Assembly: GCF_014851395.1 (NCBI RefSeq)
Contig: NW_024044681.1
Location: forward strand, 6,148,879 to 6,212,878
Source: Micropterus salmoides
Lineage: Eukaryota > Chordata > Actinopteri > Centrarchiformes > Centrarchidae
Reading direction: 5' to 3'
Length of the DNA: 64,000 bases
Part shown: in pieces, positions 1 to 12,047 of the stretch
How the letters are laid out: each line of letters begins with the position of its first letter
How positions within the stretch are numbered: the first letter of the stretch is position 1
Notes under the pieces: model-generated
The model's database searches: none
What the model was told of the DNA's origin: nothing
The model's input: only the letters and a program-made list of their open reading frames with translations
Made by a program: the position numbers and the translations under genes

Positions 1-380
1 CCAGCTGACTCCTCCCACCCCGGACACAAACTGTTTCAGACTCTCCCCTCTGGCAGGAGGCTGCGGTCCATCAGGACCAAAACCTCTCGCCACAAAAACA
101 GTTTCTTCCCGTCTGCAGCCTCATCAGCAAGACCCGGGTCTCCTACTGACACTCCTTTCAAATACTGTATATCGTTGCACATACCCGGTATATTGCACAT
201 ATTTGTTGTTTGTTGTTAAGCGTTATTCTTCTATGTTTTATGTTTTGTCAATTTATATATTAACATCTGTTTATTCCATATTTAAACTGTTTGTCTGCGT
301 GTAGCACCTTATCTCCAAAGCAAATTCCTCGTACGTGTTAAAAACTACTTGGCAAGAAAGCTCCTTCTGATTCTGATCAT
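1..380 (+). mobile_element. 3' end of a 5'-truncated L2/CR1-like LINE
   Basis: The first 160 bases translate to the C-terminal tail of a fish non-LTR retrotransposon (SHPGHKLFQTLPSGRR followed by KNSFFPS), the same tail motif seen in the LINEs at 15926-17240 and 27299-29888. An AT-rich 3' UTR follows and ends in a short CTGATTCTGAT-type tail at about 365-378, as in these elements. It lies about 80 bases upstream of a chrna10-like exon, so it sits in that gene's intron. The 5' part is off the window. Confidence 0.75.
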
Positions 381-461
381 CTTCATGTCCTGCTGCTTGG
401 TTTCAAAATAAGTGTTAAGTTATATAGTAAAGATGTCTCTCTCATTCTCTCTGTTTTCCAG

Positions 462-3400
462 TTTACTTGGCCGCTCATGGGCGCTATGCTCAGAAGCTGA
501 TGAGCGACTTGTTCTCCAACTACACCAACGCCTTGCGGCCAGTAGAGGACACTGATCACATCATCAACGTCACACTGCAAATCACTCTCTCCCAGATCAT
601 CGACATGGTGATCACATGCTGACTGCCCGTGCAAATGTTCATGTTGTGTGTATTCGTGCCTGTGCTGATGTTCATGTGTCTTCTCACCAGGACGAGCGGA
701 ATCAGATTCTGACTACCTACCTGTGGATCCGCCAAGTTTGGATGGACGCCTACCTCACCTGGAAGAAAGAGGACTATGACGGCCTCGATACCATCCGCAT
801 CCCCAGCAGCTACGTTTGGAGACCAGACATCGTCCTGTATAACAGGTAGGTGTGGCGCCCTGCTGTCGATCTGCCTGGCCACACAACATTCGCCATCGCC
901 CCACCTCCAATCCTCTGCTTCCTCTCCCTGCCTTCACACAACTCCCTCCACTTTCTCCACCACAGTGCGGACGACGAGTTCTCCAGCTCAATGGAGACCA
1001 ACGTGGTTCTTCGTAACGACGGTCAGGTCATGTGGGACCAGCCAGCCATCACCAAAAGCTCCTGCTCTGTAGATGTGGCATTCTTCCCCTTTGATTTGCA
1101 GGAGTGTCACCTAACCTTTGGCTCCTGGACTCACAACGGCAACCAGATGGACTTGTTCAATGCTTTAGACAGCGCAGACCTGGCCGACTTTGTCCCCAAT
1201 GTGGAGTGGGAGGTGAGTGGTTGCCTTGTTCATGGGTTCAGAACAAGGCCTCGTCCCTGAATCTAATCAAATACTTTTTCTAATCAGGTTCTGGGCATGC
1301 CAGCCAAGAAGAACGTCATCCTGTATGGTTGCTGTTCGGATCCCTACCCGGACATCACCTTTACCCTCCACCTAAAGAGACGTGCCTCCTTCTACATCTT
1401 CAACCTCCTCATCCCCTGCATGATGATCTCCTTCCTGGCTCCGCTGGGCTTCTACCTGCCGGCCGACTCGGGTGAAAAGGTTTCTCTGGGTGTCACGGTT
1501 CTGCTGGCTCTCACTGTGTTTCAGTTACTGGTGGCCGAGAGCATGCCGCCCTCTGAGAGCGTCCCGCTGATAGGTGAGAAGGCTGAGGAGTCTCTGATTT
1601 TTGAAGTTTACTTTGAGACCTCTTGCAGAGGCTGGGTTCCCATTCACAACGGTTTCCAAATTCCTGAGAATAATTTAGTTTTAACCTGATCAATCAGTTC
1701 TGCCCATGGATGGCTGGATGTGCACTTCAAAATATCCCAGAGTTTCATGTGGTACTTGAGTCTTGGCGAACAGGAAAGGCTGACTGAAGATGGCCAAATA
1801 TTTTTCTAAACCAGTGTTTCCAAAGCACTGATTTCAAGCCTGAGAGGCAGAGACCAGTATGCTTAAATAATACTTGGCAGCACATCACAAACGCTGTGTT
1901 TGTGACATTGTCTGTCTGAATCCTGTCAAACAAGTACAACTGCTTCTGTTTGCTTGTTCTCATTGTAACATTAACGTCAGAGCCAAAGCAGAAATTATTA
2001 TTCTGACATAGAAAAACTCATTGGACTCCATAAGATAACATTCAAAACAATCCTTTATAGCTTCTACTTTGGAACCCTTTGGTCATTTAACAAGACTACC
2101 GCTGATAGGAACATAGACTACGTTCTTACATATCTTGGACCTGTTTCGCAAGTGTATGTCCTATAGCTCCAGGGTGCGCACCTTGCTCCAGATTGAATTG
2201 TGTGCCAAAGGTTTGTCTATAATTATGCCAAACCAGAAATGCAGTGCATCGTCATCCTGAGAGTTACTGTAAGCCAAGCAACACTGGACAGACCGGAGAG
2301 GTTCGACATCACATTTCACATTTCATAGATGAAAGTGAACGTTTGTCGGAGCTACAGCAGAGCTGAAGTCGAGATGAGTTTTCTCTGAAGTACAATCTGA
2401 ACACAGCCAGTAATACTTATATCTTAGCTCAAAATCTTGTCAAATATAACTTGCATTTAAGTTCAGAATAATTACATGTAATGTAATCTTAGTTTTACAG
2501 TACAATTTTGCTTTTTGACACTTTTCTTTGTATTTACATGGATGCTGCCAGCTGTCTGAAGATTAGTTGTCTGGATGTGTTCCCCGCTCCAGTTGCCACA
2601 TCATGTGGACACAGCTTCTGCAAGAACTGCATTACTAAATATGTTAACTGACCTGAGCTCACTCAAGTCTCACAATAACACAACAACAACAAACAAAAGT
2701 CAAACAACACAAACTAACTAACCAACCGAGGCAGCGGTAGAGCAGCAACTTCCATGTTCTGCAAGGGAAAATTACTTTTTTTGTCAATGGAGTCTGGTGG
2801 CTTTGACGAGAGCGATATAGCATCTGTTAAACATTCTCTGTAGGAATCCTTTCCATCATGTTGTCAGACGCCTATAATAACAATCTGAGCCTGCCTGCAA
2901 AAACAAGCTCTTTAGTGAACATACTTTAATGGGGAGCAATTGCCTGCAAGGATTATGTTGCAGCCCTGTTTCACTGCTGCTGACTGCAGCACGCTCATGC
3001 AATACTGGATCAACTTCATTCAATGTGGTCCCAATGAGTCACATAGACACAAAAACATGGGAGAATTAAATCAAAATACCAAAGTAACACTTTAGGCAAA
3101 TAAGGGTTAAATGCCATCCCCCCTAATATTGTGTTCCAGTTGGTACATGTTTTCTTCTTTTGTGTTGCCTTCAAATGGAAGTCGTAAGATTGGATGGTCA
3201 AGATGGGAAGTTAAGTACACAATGTGTATGTATGTTATTTATTGTAGAGGTGAGAGTATTGTTGCTCTGCACCTGACAACAAAACGGACACTTTTGTGAT
3301 GAATAATTTTGTGTATTTTAGAAATGAGCAACGCCAGCCTTCATAACAACTCTGAACTTTCATCAGTGGTTCAAAGAAGGGGGTTTTCACACCTGCCACA

Positions 3401-5255
3401 TTAATCCGGTTGAATCTTACCAGAGTTCATTTTGCCCCTTGGTGCGGTTCTTTTGAGCAGGTGTGAATGCAGCATTCACACTCGGGTGCGCACCAAAAGC
3501 AGACCAAACAAGCGTAATGAGACTTCCTTGAAGAGGTGGTCTTGGTATGGTATTGGTTCAAACTAACTCTGGAGTAGTTTCATTTGCGGTGAGAATGTGA
3601 TCAGATCTCGAACAGACAACCCTCCCTTTTTTCACGGGATTCTCCTGTTCAAATGTTTTCAGCGTGGGGGATGGATGATACAAAGCTCAACAGAGTATTT
3701 CATTCAGGGGCATATGCTCCTAAAATTAGATACGTGAGAACTGGAAGACTGATTGACAATGTGCGCGTAAAGGCTACAACCTACAGTAATTATTCTGCAT
3801 GAATGGATATGATTATTGACAAGTTAGTACTTAGCATTAATAAATTAGGGACCAGTGTAGATTGCATTTCTTGCACAAGGATTTAATGATTGTAAACAAC
3901 CCACAGAATTTATATTAGGGTTTATCGTATTGGTAAACTATATATTGAATTATAATGAATATAGTGACTAAGTAGTAGTATGTTGACATTAAACTAACAG
4001 TATACTATGGAATTAATTTTATGGGATTTGTTTTCTTCCGTAAGTTCAATTGGAATTTTCTCAGATGTTAATTGTAACCAATCAAAGAGCAGGAAATACG
4101 TTCAGAGACACATCTGACCAATGACTTATGTTGCTGCTCTTTGGTTTCACCAACTCATCAACTGATTCAGACCAGAGCAAACAGTGTGGTGTGAAAAGGA
4201 ACTACAAATGGCTGAAAAACGCTATTTAAATTTTTTGCCCTTGGGCTGGACCACATGAACCCAGATGTGAAACTCTTCTTGTAAACTGAGAATGTCCATC
4301 CAAGTAAACAGATGGCATTGGTCATTCCTTCAAAGGCTTAATTTGAACTATATTTATATTTTTCAGATGTGATTGTGTGAATAATGGCGCAGTGGTACAC
4401 TTCCTGTATTCCCCACCAAATCTCAAAACAAAGCAAAACAGACATTTGTCTTTGAGACCTTAAAGATTTTACCGTACTCTTAATGATCTTTACTTTCCTC
4501 TTTCAACAGGAAAGTACTACATTGCTACCATGACGATGGTCACTGCTTCAACAGCGCTCACCATCTTCATCATGAACATCCACCACTGCGGACCCGAGGC
4601 TGGGCCCGTCCCACGATGGGCCGAACGCTTCATCCTTAACTACCTTGCTCGCATCTGTTTTGTCTACGAGGTCGGTGAGAACTGCCTCAGCGGGACTTCA
4701 TCCAGGAAACAGCCTCTGTCGCAGGAGGAGTCTGAAACCCCATCAGCCAATGGCGGCAACGCCAAAGACACAAACTGGGATGTGAACGGGCAGGTGTGGG
4801 CAGGGAGGGTGGAGGACAATAGGGCTGGGGATTTGATCAACCAAACGGACTGGAAGGAGGATCTGTTTGTGATCATCGACCACTCGGAGGAGGAAGGAGC
4901 TGCTAGAGGACATGAAGGGGAGCAGGAGGACTCAAACAGTGCCAGTGGAGGAGGAGGAGGAGGGGGAGGGGAGGAAGAGCATGTGGAAGAGAAAAAAGGC
5001 GTAGGAGGTGAACGGGGAGGCGGAGCTGGGCAGAACAGGAGGGAGATCTTGGTGAGAACCCAGTGTGTGTGCTCACATCAGGGGCTGCGCAAGAACATTG
5101 AGTACATTGCCAACTCATACCAGGACCAGCGCGCCGGACAGCTGCGCATCGGGGAGTGGAGGAAGGTCGCCAAGGTCATGGATCGCTTCTTCATGTGGCT
5201 CTTCTTCATTATGGTCTTCTTCATGAGCATCCTCATCCTGGGAAAAGCCATCTGA
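462..5255 (+). CDS. chrna10: Nicotinic acetylcholine receptor subunit alpha-10-like, 3' five exons
   Basis: Ligand-gated cation channel subunit of the plasma membrane; alpha-10 normally assembles with alpha-9, best known in hair cells. Coding exons read 462-607, 691-845, 966-1212, 1288-1573 and 4510-5255; every boundary has AG/GT and the phases join without a break. The product shows the Cys-loop (C, 13 residues, C) in exon 966-1212 and the adjacent pair of cysteines (YGCCSDPYPD) that marks alpha subunits in exon 1288-1573. M1-M2 follow, with GEKVSLG at the pore mouth (a glutamate at the -1' ring, as in cation channels). M3 and M4 are in the last exon, ending LILGKAI. The M2-M3 stretch (LLALTVFQLL, AESMPP, TMTMVT) fits alpha-10 better than alpha-9. 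The exon with the signal peptide is upstream of base 1. The M3-M4 loop carries an acidic, glycine-rich expansion. Which teleost alpha-10 paralogue this is cannot be told here. Confidence 0.88.
2538..2651 (+). pseudogene. RING-finger (TRIM-like) gene fragment inside the chrna10 intron
   Basis: A 37-codon frame beginning with ATG and ending in TGA encodes half of a C3HC4 RING finger: CLDVFPAPVATSCGHSFC followed by KNCITKY. This is the N-terminal RING signature of TRIM-type E3 ubiquitin ligases, which are very numerous in teleosts. The first zinc-ligand cysteine is replaced by lysine (KISC), the frame stops right after the RING core, and no B-box, coiled coil or B30.2 follows. It is best read as a decayed gene fragment, not an exon of the host gene. 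The family call rests on the Cys/His spacing; the mechanism of arrival is unknown. Confidence 0.6.
3378..4205. mobile_element. Probable MITE in the chrna10 intron
   Basis: The block opens with GGTTTTCACACCTGCCAC and closes with a sequence whose reverse complement begins CCTTTTCACACCACACTG, giving imperfect inverted termini of about 15 bases around an AT-rich non-coding body. The opening bases resemble a fish MITE type. No transposase is present. The exact ends are uncertain. Confidence 0.4.
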
Positions 5256-5460
5256 TGGAGATCCGGCTTCGAAGAATCACGTGAGAGGGTGTAGGAGCTG
5301 GTACACCGATAAAATATTGTCCATTAAAATCAGTCTTCATCTTGTCGAAATAAGTGATCAATTTTGTTCAAATATTTGAATTTTTGTTGGGTTTACAGGC
5401 TCAATCCACCATTTTTCCGTGCAGCACATCAACCCGCCTTAAATTTTATTGTTTGGGTGT
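5256..5460. other. 3' flank of the chrna10-like gene
   Basis: Likely 3' UTR. The only polyadenylation-like signal I see is the weak ATTAAA at 5323-5328; there is no AATAAA close by. Confidence 0.3.
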
Positions 5461-5627
5461 CAATGGAGCTGTGGATAAGACAAATGCCTTGCTGTGGGCG
5501 ATCTGGGTTTGATTCCCTTTGTGACATCCACCAATGTGTCCCCCAAGAAAGACACTTAACCCCTAGTTTCTCCAGACCTCTGACATACATAGCAAATAAG
5601 TTGCTTTGGATAAATGACTAATTATTA
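5460..5627 (+). mobile_element. tRNA-derived SINE (family 1), + strand
   Basis: Starts as a tRNA-like head (GTGGATAAGACAAATGCC resembling an A box, then GGTTTGATTCC resembling a B box). It continues with the tail found in the other copies, reversed, at 9292-9487 and 12755-12935 (AAGACACTTAACCCCTAG, TTGCTTTGGATAAATGAC). It ends in a short ATT-rich tail. Recognised as a common fish interspersed repeat; the family name is not assigned. Confidence 0.65.
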
Positions 5628-5790
5628 TTATCGTCTGGTATCTTTTCAAATAATGTCTTCCATCAGAATTTAAAAAATGTAGATATGTGGGTTTGCACAA
5701 ACTGTCAGAAGATCTGTTTGTCTAAAATTGTATGTTGTAGCACTACGATTTCCCTTAAGAAACACCACACCATGAAAAAACAGCCCCTGA

Positions 5791-5826
5791 CAAAAGTATT
5801 GGGACAGGGGTGTCCCGGTACTTTTG
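5791..5826. repeat. 36-bp imperfect palindrome
   Basis: Arms CAAAAGTATTGGGACA (5791-5806) and TGTCCCGGTACTTTTG (5811-5826) pair with two mismatches around a GGGG loop. The arms resemble sequences at the ends of fish Tc1/mariner-derived MITEs, but no complete element could be delimited. Confidence 0.45.
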
Positions 5827-5829
5827 TCT

Positions 5830-8035
5830 ATTTAGTGTATCTCTGACTACTTCTTCTGTCTGGGTGACATGTCCAGAAATATGTGAAAAATCCTGGTATA
5901 AAACATTAAAAACAACAACTAATTTCAGGAGTTGTTGATTCATCCACGTAGAAATCTGTATCCAAACATACCAGGTGTCTCAAAATGGAACGTCCTCCTC
6001 ACTAATGGTTAAAACTATAAACCAGCAGAAGAATGACAATTACAAACGTGGACCAGCATGTTCTGAACAGACAGTACAGACACTAGGTTATGAACATACA
6101 ACAACTCAAGAGGTGAGCTGAACTTTTCTCTGCAGCGGCCAACAAGCGATTCTCCTCTTCTGTAGTCACACGCAGAGCTGAGCTTTATTATGACGTCATG
6201 GCTTCTTATGCCTTCCTGTATCTGCTGCTGTCTCTTCTTCTGCATCAGTGAAGTTAACATGATGATCTTCTGATACTGTTTCTAATAGTTATAGTGGATG
6301 GGCAGATGTGGAAAGCATGGAACACGTGTTTTATCATTTCATATATAATCATATATCGTTTACATAGTGTATAATAGATCACCAGATTTGCTCACAGCAT
6401 GTGTAGAAAATACAACAGACGCCTAAACTATCGCTGCACAGAGCAGAATCGAGATCTGCCTCGCTGCCGGAACGGACAGCTGCCTCAGAAGGCATCACTT
6501 TCAAGTGAAGGCATATTTCAAACGGCCTTCTAGGGCAGCACTTACGGCAACACGTGACGTCAGCACGCCGTCTTGCCTCTCCTCTGGCTGTCAGAAGGGA
6601 CGCTAGCCTTAGAATCAGCTAACTAGCTATTGAAAAGCCAAACAGCTGACAGACAGAAATCCTACTGAACAAACTTGGTTGGTTACAGTCACGGGCTGAT
6701 ATGATAGGTCAGTGTCTAGTTCTTGCAAACTTCCCTATAGCCAAGCGAGAAAACTGCTAAAAACCTTTTTAAAAACATATATTTGTAGACAAATTTAGCT
6801 TGTTTGTCCGCCATCTTGATCATGTTTCATAAGCTGCCGCAGCCGCGCTGGTTTATGGGTGATAGGCAGCATCAATGCTGCCTTCAATACCGGCTGTTAC
6901 TGGGGCAGTTTGAAGGCGTCTTAAGAGACAGGAAGAGATCGTTCAAGACATTTGGAACAGCACTCGATGCGTCGCTGTCCTGTTAGAAACCTGCTGAGAC
7001 AGCAGTTCAAACCGTGTAGAGCACAGCCCACTTCTTAGATTTGCCATAGTCAAGTAGGAATTTCTGTAATGTTGCCACGGTATGCGATGCGCTTCAGTTT
7101 ACGGCCTCCATCTGTTTGTGATGATCAATTTGTTAACATGAAGCGATGACTGATCTGCTCTGCAGCCAACTCACTACGTCTCACAGCTGAACACACTCAC
7201 AGTCGCCACACGTTTTTATATGAATATCTTTGAGTGTTGTTAAATTTTGACTTTAAAATGCATGCAGCCTTGAAGAAAAGTATTACTCACATTGAAATGG
7301 ACGATATCTGGAACTGCAATTAACAATAATTTTTTTCTATTTGTCAATCTTTTTTAGTACACTATAAAATGCAAAATATGGCCGTATTCTCACCTCAAGT
7401 CTAGAAGCTTAAATCACCTGAAGTTTGAAAATTAAAATTGGACAAATCTCTTACACTTCAATTATCATAACAGTTACTCGGAAAAGCAATGTATAAAGGG
7501 GAGGACGTCACAGTTTAATGCCACACATGAGTTTACTTTAGTGTCACTCACTGCATGACCATTCATCATATCTGCACCTGCAAAATGTTTGACGAAAGTG
7601 AAAAAAACGTTTTGGCCTGAATCAAAAAAATGTTACTCAACTTTCATTTTTTGTTTGTGTTCTTCACAATGTAAAAACAAGAAATGCCAAATTCTTCACT
7701 TTGACTACTTGTTGTTTATCCTGTTTGTGTGGTGCATTTGTCAAAAGACATATTTACACGTGACACAGAGTTAATACCATGAACTACATTAAAGATTTCT
7801 TATTAAAACAACTTTGTTTACTAGAATTTGTTGCAACTTTTTTTTTCCAGAATTCCACCTTTCAACACTTCATATTATTATTTTTGTGCAAACAGGAAAA
7901 CAAGGACCTGGACCAAAAATGCTGAGCAAGAAAGGACCAGTTTTCTAGTTTATATAATGAAAAAAACAAAATATCTAAACTTACCATGGGTGCAGACAGT
8001 GTCCAAGATCATCCAAGAAACATTCACAAACTAAA
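5830..8035. other. Intergenic DNA; unresolved GC-richer block at about 6420-7010
   Basis: No gene is supported. At about 6420-7010 the base composition rises and several short direct and inverted copies of AAGGCA/TGCCTT-type words appear, along with CCGCCATCTTG at 6810, which matches a YY1-type core. The block could be a degraded non-autonomous DNA transposon or old promoter sequence. The remaining AT-rich DNA (7010-8035) shows nothing I recognise. Confidence 0.25.
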
Positions 8036-8039
8036 GTAA

Positions 8040-8288
8040 AATAATCCAAATAAGGAATGGCCTTTAACTCCAAAGTCTGCAGACAAAACAAAAACACAAT
8101 AATCCAGGCTGAAAGCAAAGAAACAGGCAGATACCGACACATACACACAAGCAGGCAGGTGATGAACACAGGTGAGACACATTAGGGGATCATGACAGAC
8201 AGGAAGGAAGTTCAAACAAGACACAGGAGGCAGACGGTGTCAAAATAAAACAGGAAACAAAGCAAACTTCAAACCAAAACGTGACAGA
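8040..8288 (-). mobile_element. Probable degraded solo LTR
   Basis: Read on the minus strand, the block begins TGTCACGTTTTGGTTTG at 8288 and continues as a T-rich, CCTG/TGTC-rich sequence of the kind that forms LTRs of fish Gypsy-like elements. No adjacent gag or pol reading frame is seen, and the far end is uncertain. Confidence 0.4.
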
Positions 8289-8289
8289 A

Positions 8290-9138
8290 AGGTGCTTTGG
8301 AGGGAGGAGAGCTGAACCTGGGGGGGTAGGAGATATCATACATAGTCAAGAGAAGGATGCAACAATGAAAAGAAAATAAGAGGGAAAACAGGTTTGTTTG
8401 TTCATGAAAGAAAATCTCAAACACTATGAAACAAGGGCATCACTTTGTGTTGACAAGAGCTCAAATTCGGGGTGGAGTATCAGGGTCATGAGAACAAGAC
8501 GAGAAGATATTTGAACACTAATGTCAATGCTGAATGCTTTTTAGCATTTAACACAATTTCCTACATTCTGGAGAAATTTTCTGCACCAGTTTATGGTGGA
8601 AATGTCAATGTCAAAATTCAGGTGGCAGGTGACAACTCAAAATATATTTTAAAAAATGTAGTAATCAATAATATATATAAAAATATCAAATATAATAAAA
8701 ATATCAAATATAATATTTTTTTGGACAATTCACATCTGTTTCTTCTTCTATATTTGTTTTGTTATTATGCAAATAAACCTTTCTCAAAGTATTTTCATTT
8801 GTTATTTAACATTTCTTGTTGCAAGCCATTTTTCAGAACATTTTAATAAATGCTTTCAAAAAGTGATGGGGACATGTCCCCAGCGTCCCCAGTGTAAATG
8901 ACACCTATGCTATGAAACAATTTCTCCTGTTGTTTGGTTCATGCTTTTCCTCTTGTGCATATTTGTGCAAATACGTAGACATCTTCAATATATCCAGAGA
9001 TTTACAAAAAAGTGTCTGTATCACAGTCAGACTGTTTGAGCTGCAGTCTGGTCTGTCTGCAGCAGAGGGCACCGCTACAAACACCGCTGTGTGTCGGCGG
9101 TGGATAAAGTGTTCATCGGATGGTTGGATGTCTCAGCA
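8290..9138. other. AT-rich intergenic DNA
   Basis: No supported gene. The 124-codon frame at 8472-8846 is AT-rich and low-complexity (Asn/Lys/Ile repeats in its second half) and has no family signature. Confidence 0.3.
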
Positions 9139-10130
9139 GGGTGACGAGGCTGAGTACAGACTTGTGGTGGTGGTGGTGGGGGACTTTGTCATATGGTGCG
9201 AGCAGAACCAGTTACAGCTCAACATGATTAGGAGCTGGTTGTGGATCCAAGGCACCAGGGACCCCTGTTTCCATCCAGGGGGAGACATTTCTACATTTAT
9301 TCATTCAGCTGACGCTTTTATCCAAAGCTACTTACAATTGCCGTACATGTCAGAGGTCGCACGCCTCTGGAGCAACTAGGGGTTAAGTGTCTTGCTCAGG
9401 GACAAAATTGCAGATGGGTCACAGTGGGGAATTGAACCCAGGTCTCTCACACTAAAGGCAGGCATCTTATCCACTGTACCATCACGACCTCTACAGGAAG
9501 GGCCAGAGCCGTCTCTACTTTCTGAGGAGGCTGAGGTCCTTCAGCATCTGCAGGACGATGCTGAGGATGTTTTATGACTCTGTGGTGGCCAGTGCTATCC
9601 TGTTTGCTGTTGCATGCTGGGACAGCAGGCTGAGGTTAGCGGACGCTAACAGGCTCAACAAACTGATCCAAGGCCAGTGACGTTGTGGGGGCGGAGCTGG
9701 ACTCTCTGTCGGTGGTGTCAGAGAGGAGGATGCTGGCCAAACTACATGTCATCTTGGACAGTGTCTTCCATGACTTGCTGCTCAAATACAGGACTCATCC
9801 CCCATAATGCACCACAGAGCGCCACAGGAAGTCCTGCCTGTGGTCATCAAACTCTACAACTTCTCCCTCTAAGTGTCTGACACACGGACACTTAGTTTAA
9901 ACTGGACATTATTATCTGTTTTTGTGCAATATTCTCTGCTGCTATTCTGCCAGTATTTATTCACTAGTACATACCAACACTCCTTTATATTTTATATTTA
10001 TACTCATATTTATATATTTCTTTATCAACCAACTTTCTATTATTATTTCTATACCTCCTGCCTTGATAAGTGTGCAACTGTGAAAAAAGAATTTGCCCTC
10101 AAGGATCAATAAAGTATTTCTGATTCTGAT
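9139..10130 (+). mobile_element. Rex1/CR1-like LINE, 3' fragment, interrupted by a SINE
   Basis: Translation in broken frames gives the end of a non-LTR reverse transcriptase: DFVIWCEQNQLQLN at about 9184-9225, then GQSRLYFLRRLRSFSIC, TMLRMFYDSVVASAILFAV and VVSERRMLAKLHVILD at 9500-9765. The 3' UTR ends with AATAAAG and a CTGATTCTGAT tail near 10110-10135. A SINE at 9292-9487 sits inside it, and some coding sequence next to the SINE is missing. A second copy lies at 42840-43495. The element is dead. Confidence 0.7.
9292..9487 (-). mobile_element. tRNA-derived SINE (family 1), - strand, inside the LINE
   Basis: Shows the reverse-strand family pattern: TTCAGCTGACGCTTTTATCC, then AGGGGTTAAGTGTCTTGCTC, then GGAATTGAACCCAGG (reversed B box) and CTTATCCACTG (reversed A-box side). 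TCTAC occurs at both borders and may be a target duplication. Confidence 0.65.
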
Positions 10131-10139
10131 TTCTGATTC

Positions 10140-10900
10140 AGATCCTTTGCTTTTAAGTAAAAGTATTAATACCACATTGAAAAAATACTCATTACTGCAT
10201 TGAAAATCTTACTTAAGTAAAAGTATGTATGTACAATCAGGAAATGAACTTAAAGCATTAAAGTAAAAGTACTAGTACTAGTGCACATTGAAACATGTCC
10301 CCTGTGACTGTATCACCATTATCAGTGTGACAGCAGGATTTTACTGTAGTAGTTGGTTACGGTTGAACTATTTTGTATCTATGATGATATTACTGATCAT
10401 TTTCATTATGGATTATTATCTGTTGATTATTTTCTCCATTAATACATTTTTTAATTCTCAAAACAGAGAGAGATCACAGTTCATCCAGAGCCCAAAGTGA
10501 CACCTTCCTGATGGTTGCTTTGTTAAACCAGCAGTACAAAGTTATCAAATAAATAAATCGAAATAATTAAAAGGAAAAGCAGCAAATCTTCACATCTGTG
10601 AACCATAAAAATAGTTGACAATTCATTTCACGGTCAGTCTAATAATCCTGCCGTACTAGTCTAAAATGCTGGGGAGGTTAATTTATAACATAACATAACA
10701 TTTTCTAAACTCTTCATGTGTTTGTGTGTAAAAATCTGACTTTGTAAAATAACTGAAGCTGTCAGATAAATGTAGTGAAGTAAAAAAGTACAATATCTCC
10801 CTCTGAGAGATTGAGTGGAGCAGAAAGTGGTATGAAAAGAAAATATTCAAGTAAAGTACAAATACCTCAGTTTTGTACCTGGAATCCATCAAAACAGTCA
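10140..10900. mobile_element. MITE-like repeat with AAGTAAAAGTA termini
   Basis: Repeated AAGTAAAAGTA-type words at 10155-10280 and related, partly inverted words at 10770-10870 (AAGTAAAAAAGTAC, AAGTAAAGTACAAATACCTC) bound an AT-rich non-coding body. This matches a widespread fish interspersed repeat. The ends are not precisely defined. Confidence 0.45.
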
Positions 10901-12040
10901 CTGCAGTCTTTGCAGAAAAAAATGAGTGAAATGAACGAGTTGCAGCAAGGACTGAACATTGTGTGGAAATATTACCAGGAAAGTATTACCAGGGTTAATA
11001 GTTAAATTCCTTGTGTGGCTTAATGGACATCGTTGAAAACATATGCAGACGTATTACTGTTAGAAATGTGATATTAAAAATTTCTAAAGTTAATTTTCTT
11101 TCTTTGTGGCTTGAGCCTATTTTGAATCAGCAGGATCTCTAAACTGCAGTATCAAAGAATGAGCAGCAGATGGAGCTAAAGAACTGTAAAATTCACCCTG
11201 AACTCCAGACCAGACCACATTTCCAAACAAGCCTCATTCATTCCTTAATATGTGCATTATCTGTATTTATTCTGTGTCTTTGGCATTTAAAGCACATTAA
11301 CAAACATTCCTGTTAATGTGAGTGTCACCAAATATCAAAGCTTGTACGGAGCTGCCGTGGTCAAAGGATGACGAGCTTTGGCCTCGCTGTGCTCTGGTTG
11401 TTATGATTACGGCTGTGACACATTTGTTTTTAACACTGGCTACGTGCAGGGCTTATGGTTGTGCTGGCTCAGCGTTAAACATGAGTCATATCTGATAGAA
11501 GCACTGTGGGTTCCAATCCTGAGTGTCTCCTGTTAATAGAGTAGTTACAGTTTAGCTGATGTAGCCACAGTGTTAAAACTGAACTGAACTGTTCCTGTGG
11601 ATCAGGGGAAACCCAAAAAATATTACATGAAGAGTCATCAAAGATAAACTCACATCTCAAATATCTTACACTATACTGCAGGTCTTAGGTTTGTGATTAT
11701 GCACAACTTGTTTAATCTTCTTTTATTGCTGCTCTGTTTGATCTTGGAAAGGTGTATTTTTTTATGCCTTTAGGCTTTACTTACTATCAATACCTGTATT
11801 TATTATGAATGTGCATTTATATATTACCTTTATTCATTTTATCCTTTGATAATATTCATTTATTAACTGCTGTTCTCTTTTCTTTTCTACTGTATTTATT
11901 GCTGTACTCGCCATGTCAGTGCCTACAGGTGGTTTTTCCTGAGTGTCTAGACTGTGAAGCAGCAATGTGCACTATGTGCCCAAGAAATATTTCTCCTTGG
12001 AGGCAATAAAGTTGACCTCATCTTGGTCCTGTTTGCCCAC
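10900..12040. other. Intergenic DNA with a possible LINE 3' UTR at its end
   Basis: 10900-11690 shows nothing recognisable. 11690-12025 is a T-rich stretch ending in AGGCAATAAAGTTGACCTCATCTT, which resembles a LINE 3' UTR with an A-rich tail, but no coding part remains. Confidence 0.25.
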
Positions 12041-12047
12041 TGAGCAC

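Larger units (their letters stand above)
1574..4509 (+). other. Last intron of the chrna10-like gene
   Basis: A 2.9-kb intron with donor GTGAGA at 1574 and acceptor TTTCAACAG ending at 4509; the other three complete introns are only 75 to 120 bases long. It contains a RING-finger fragment at 2538-2651 and a MITE-like block at 3378-4205. I see nothing recognisable in 1580-2530 or 2660-3370. Confidence 0.8.
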
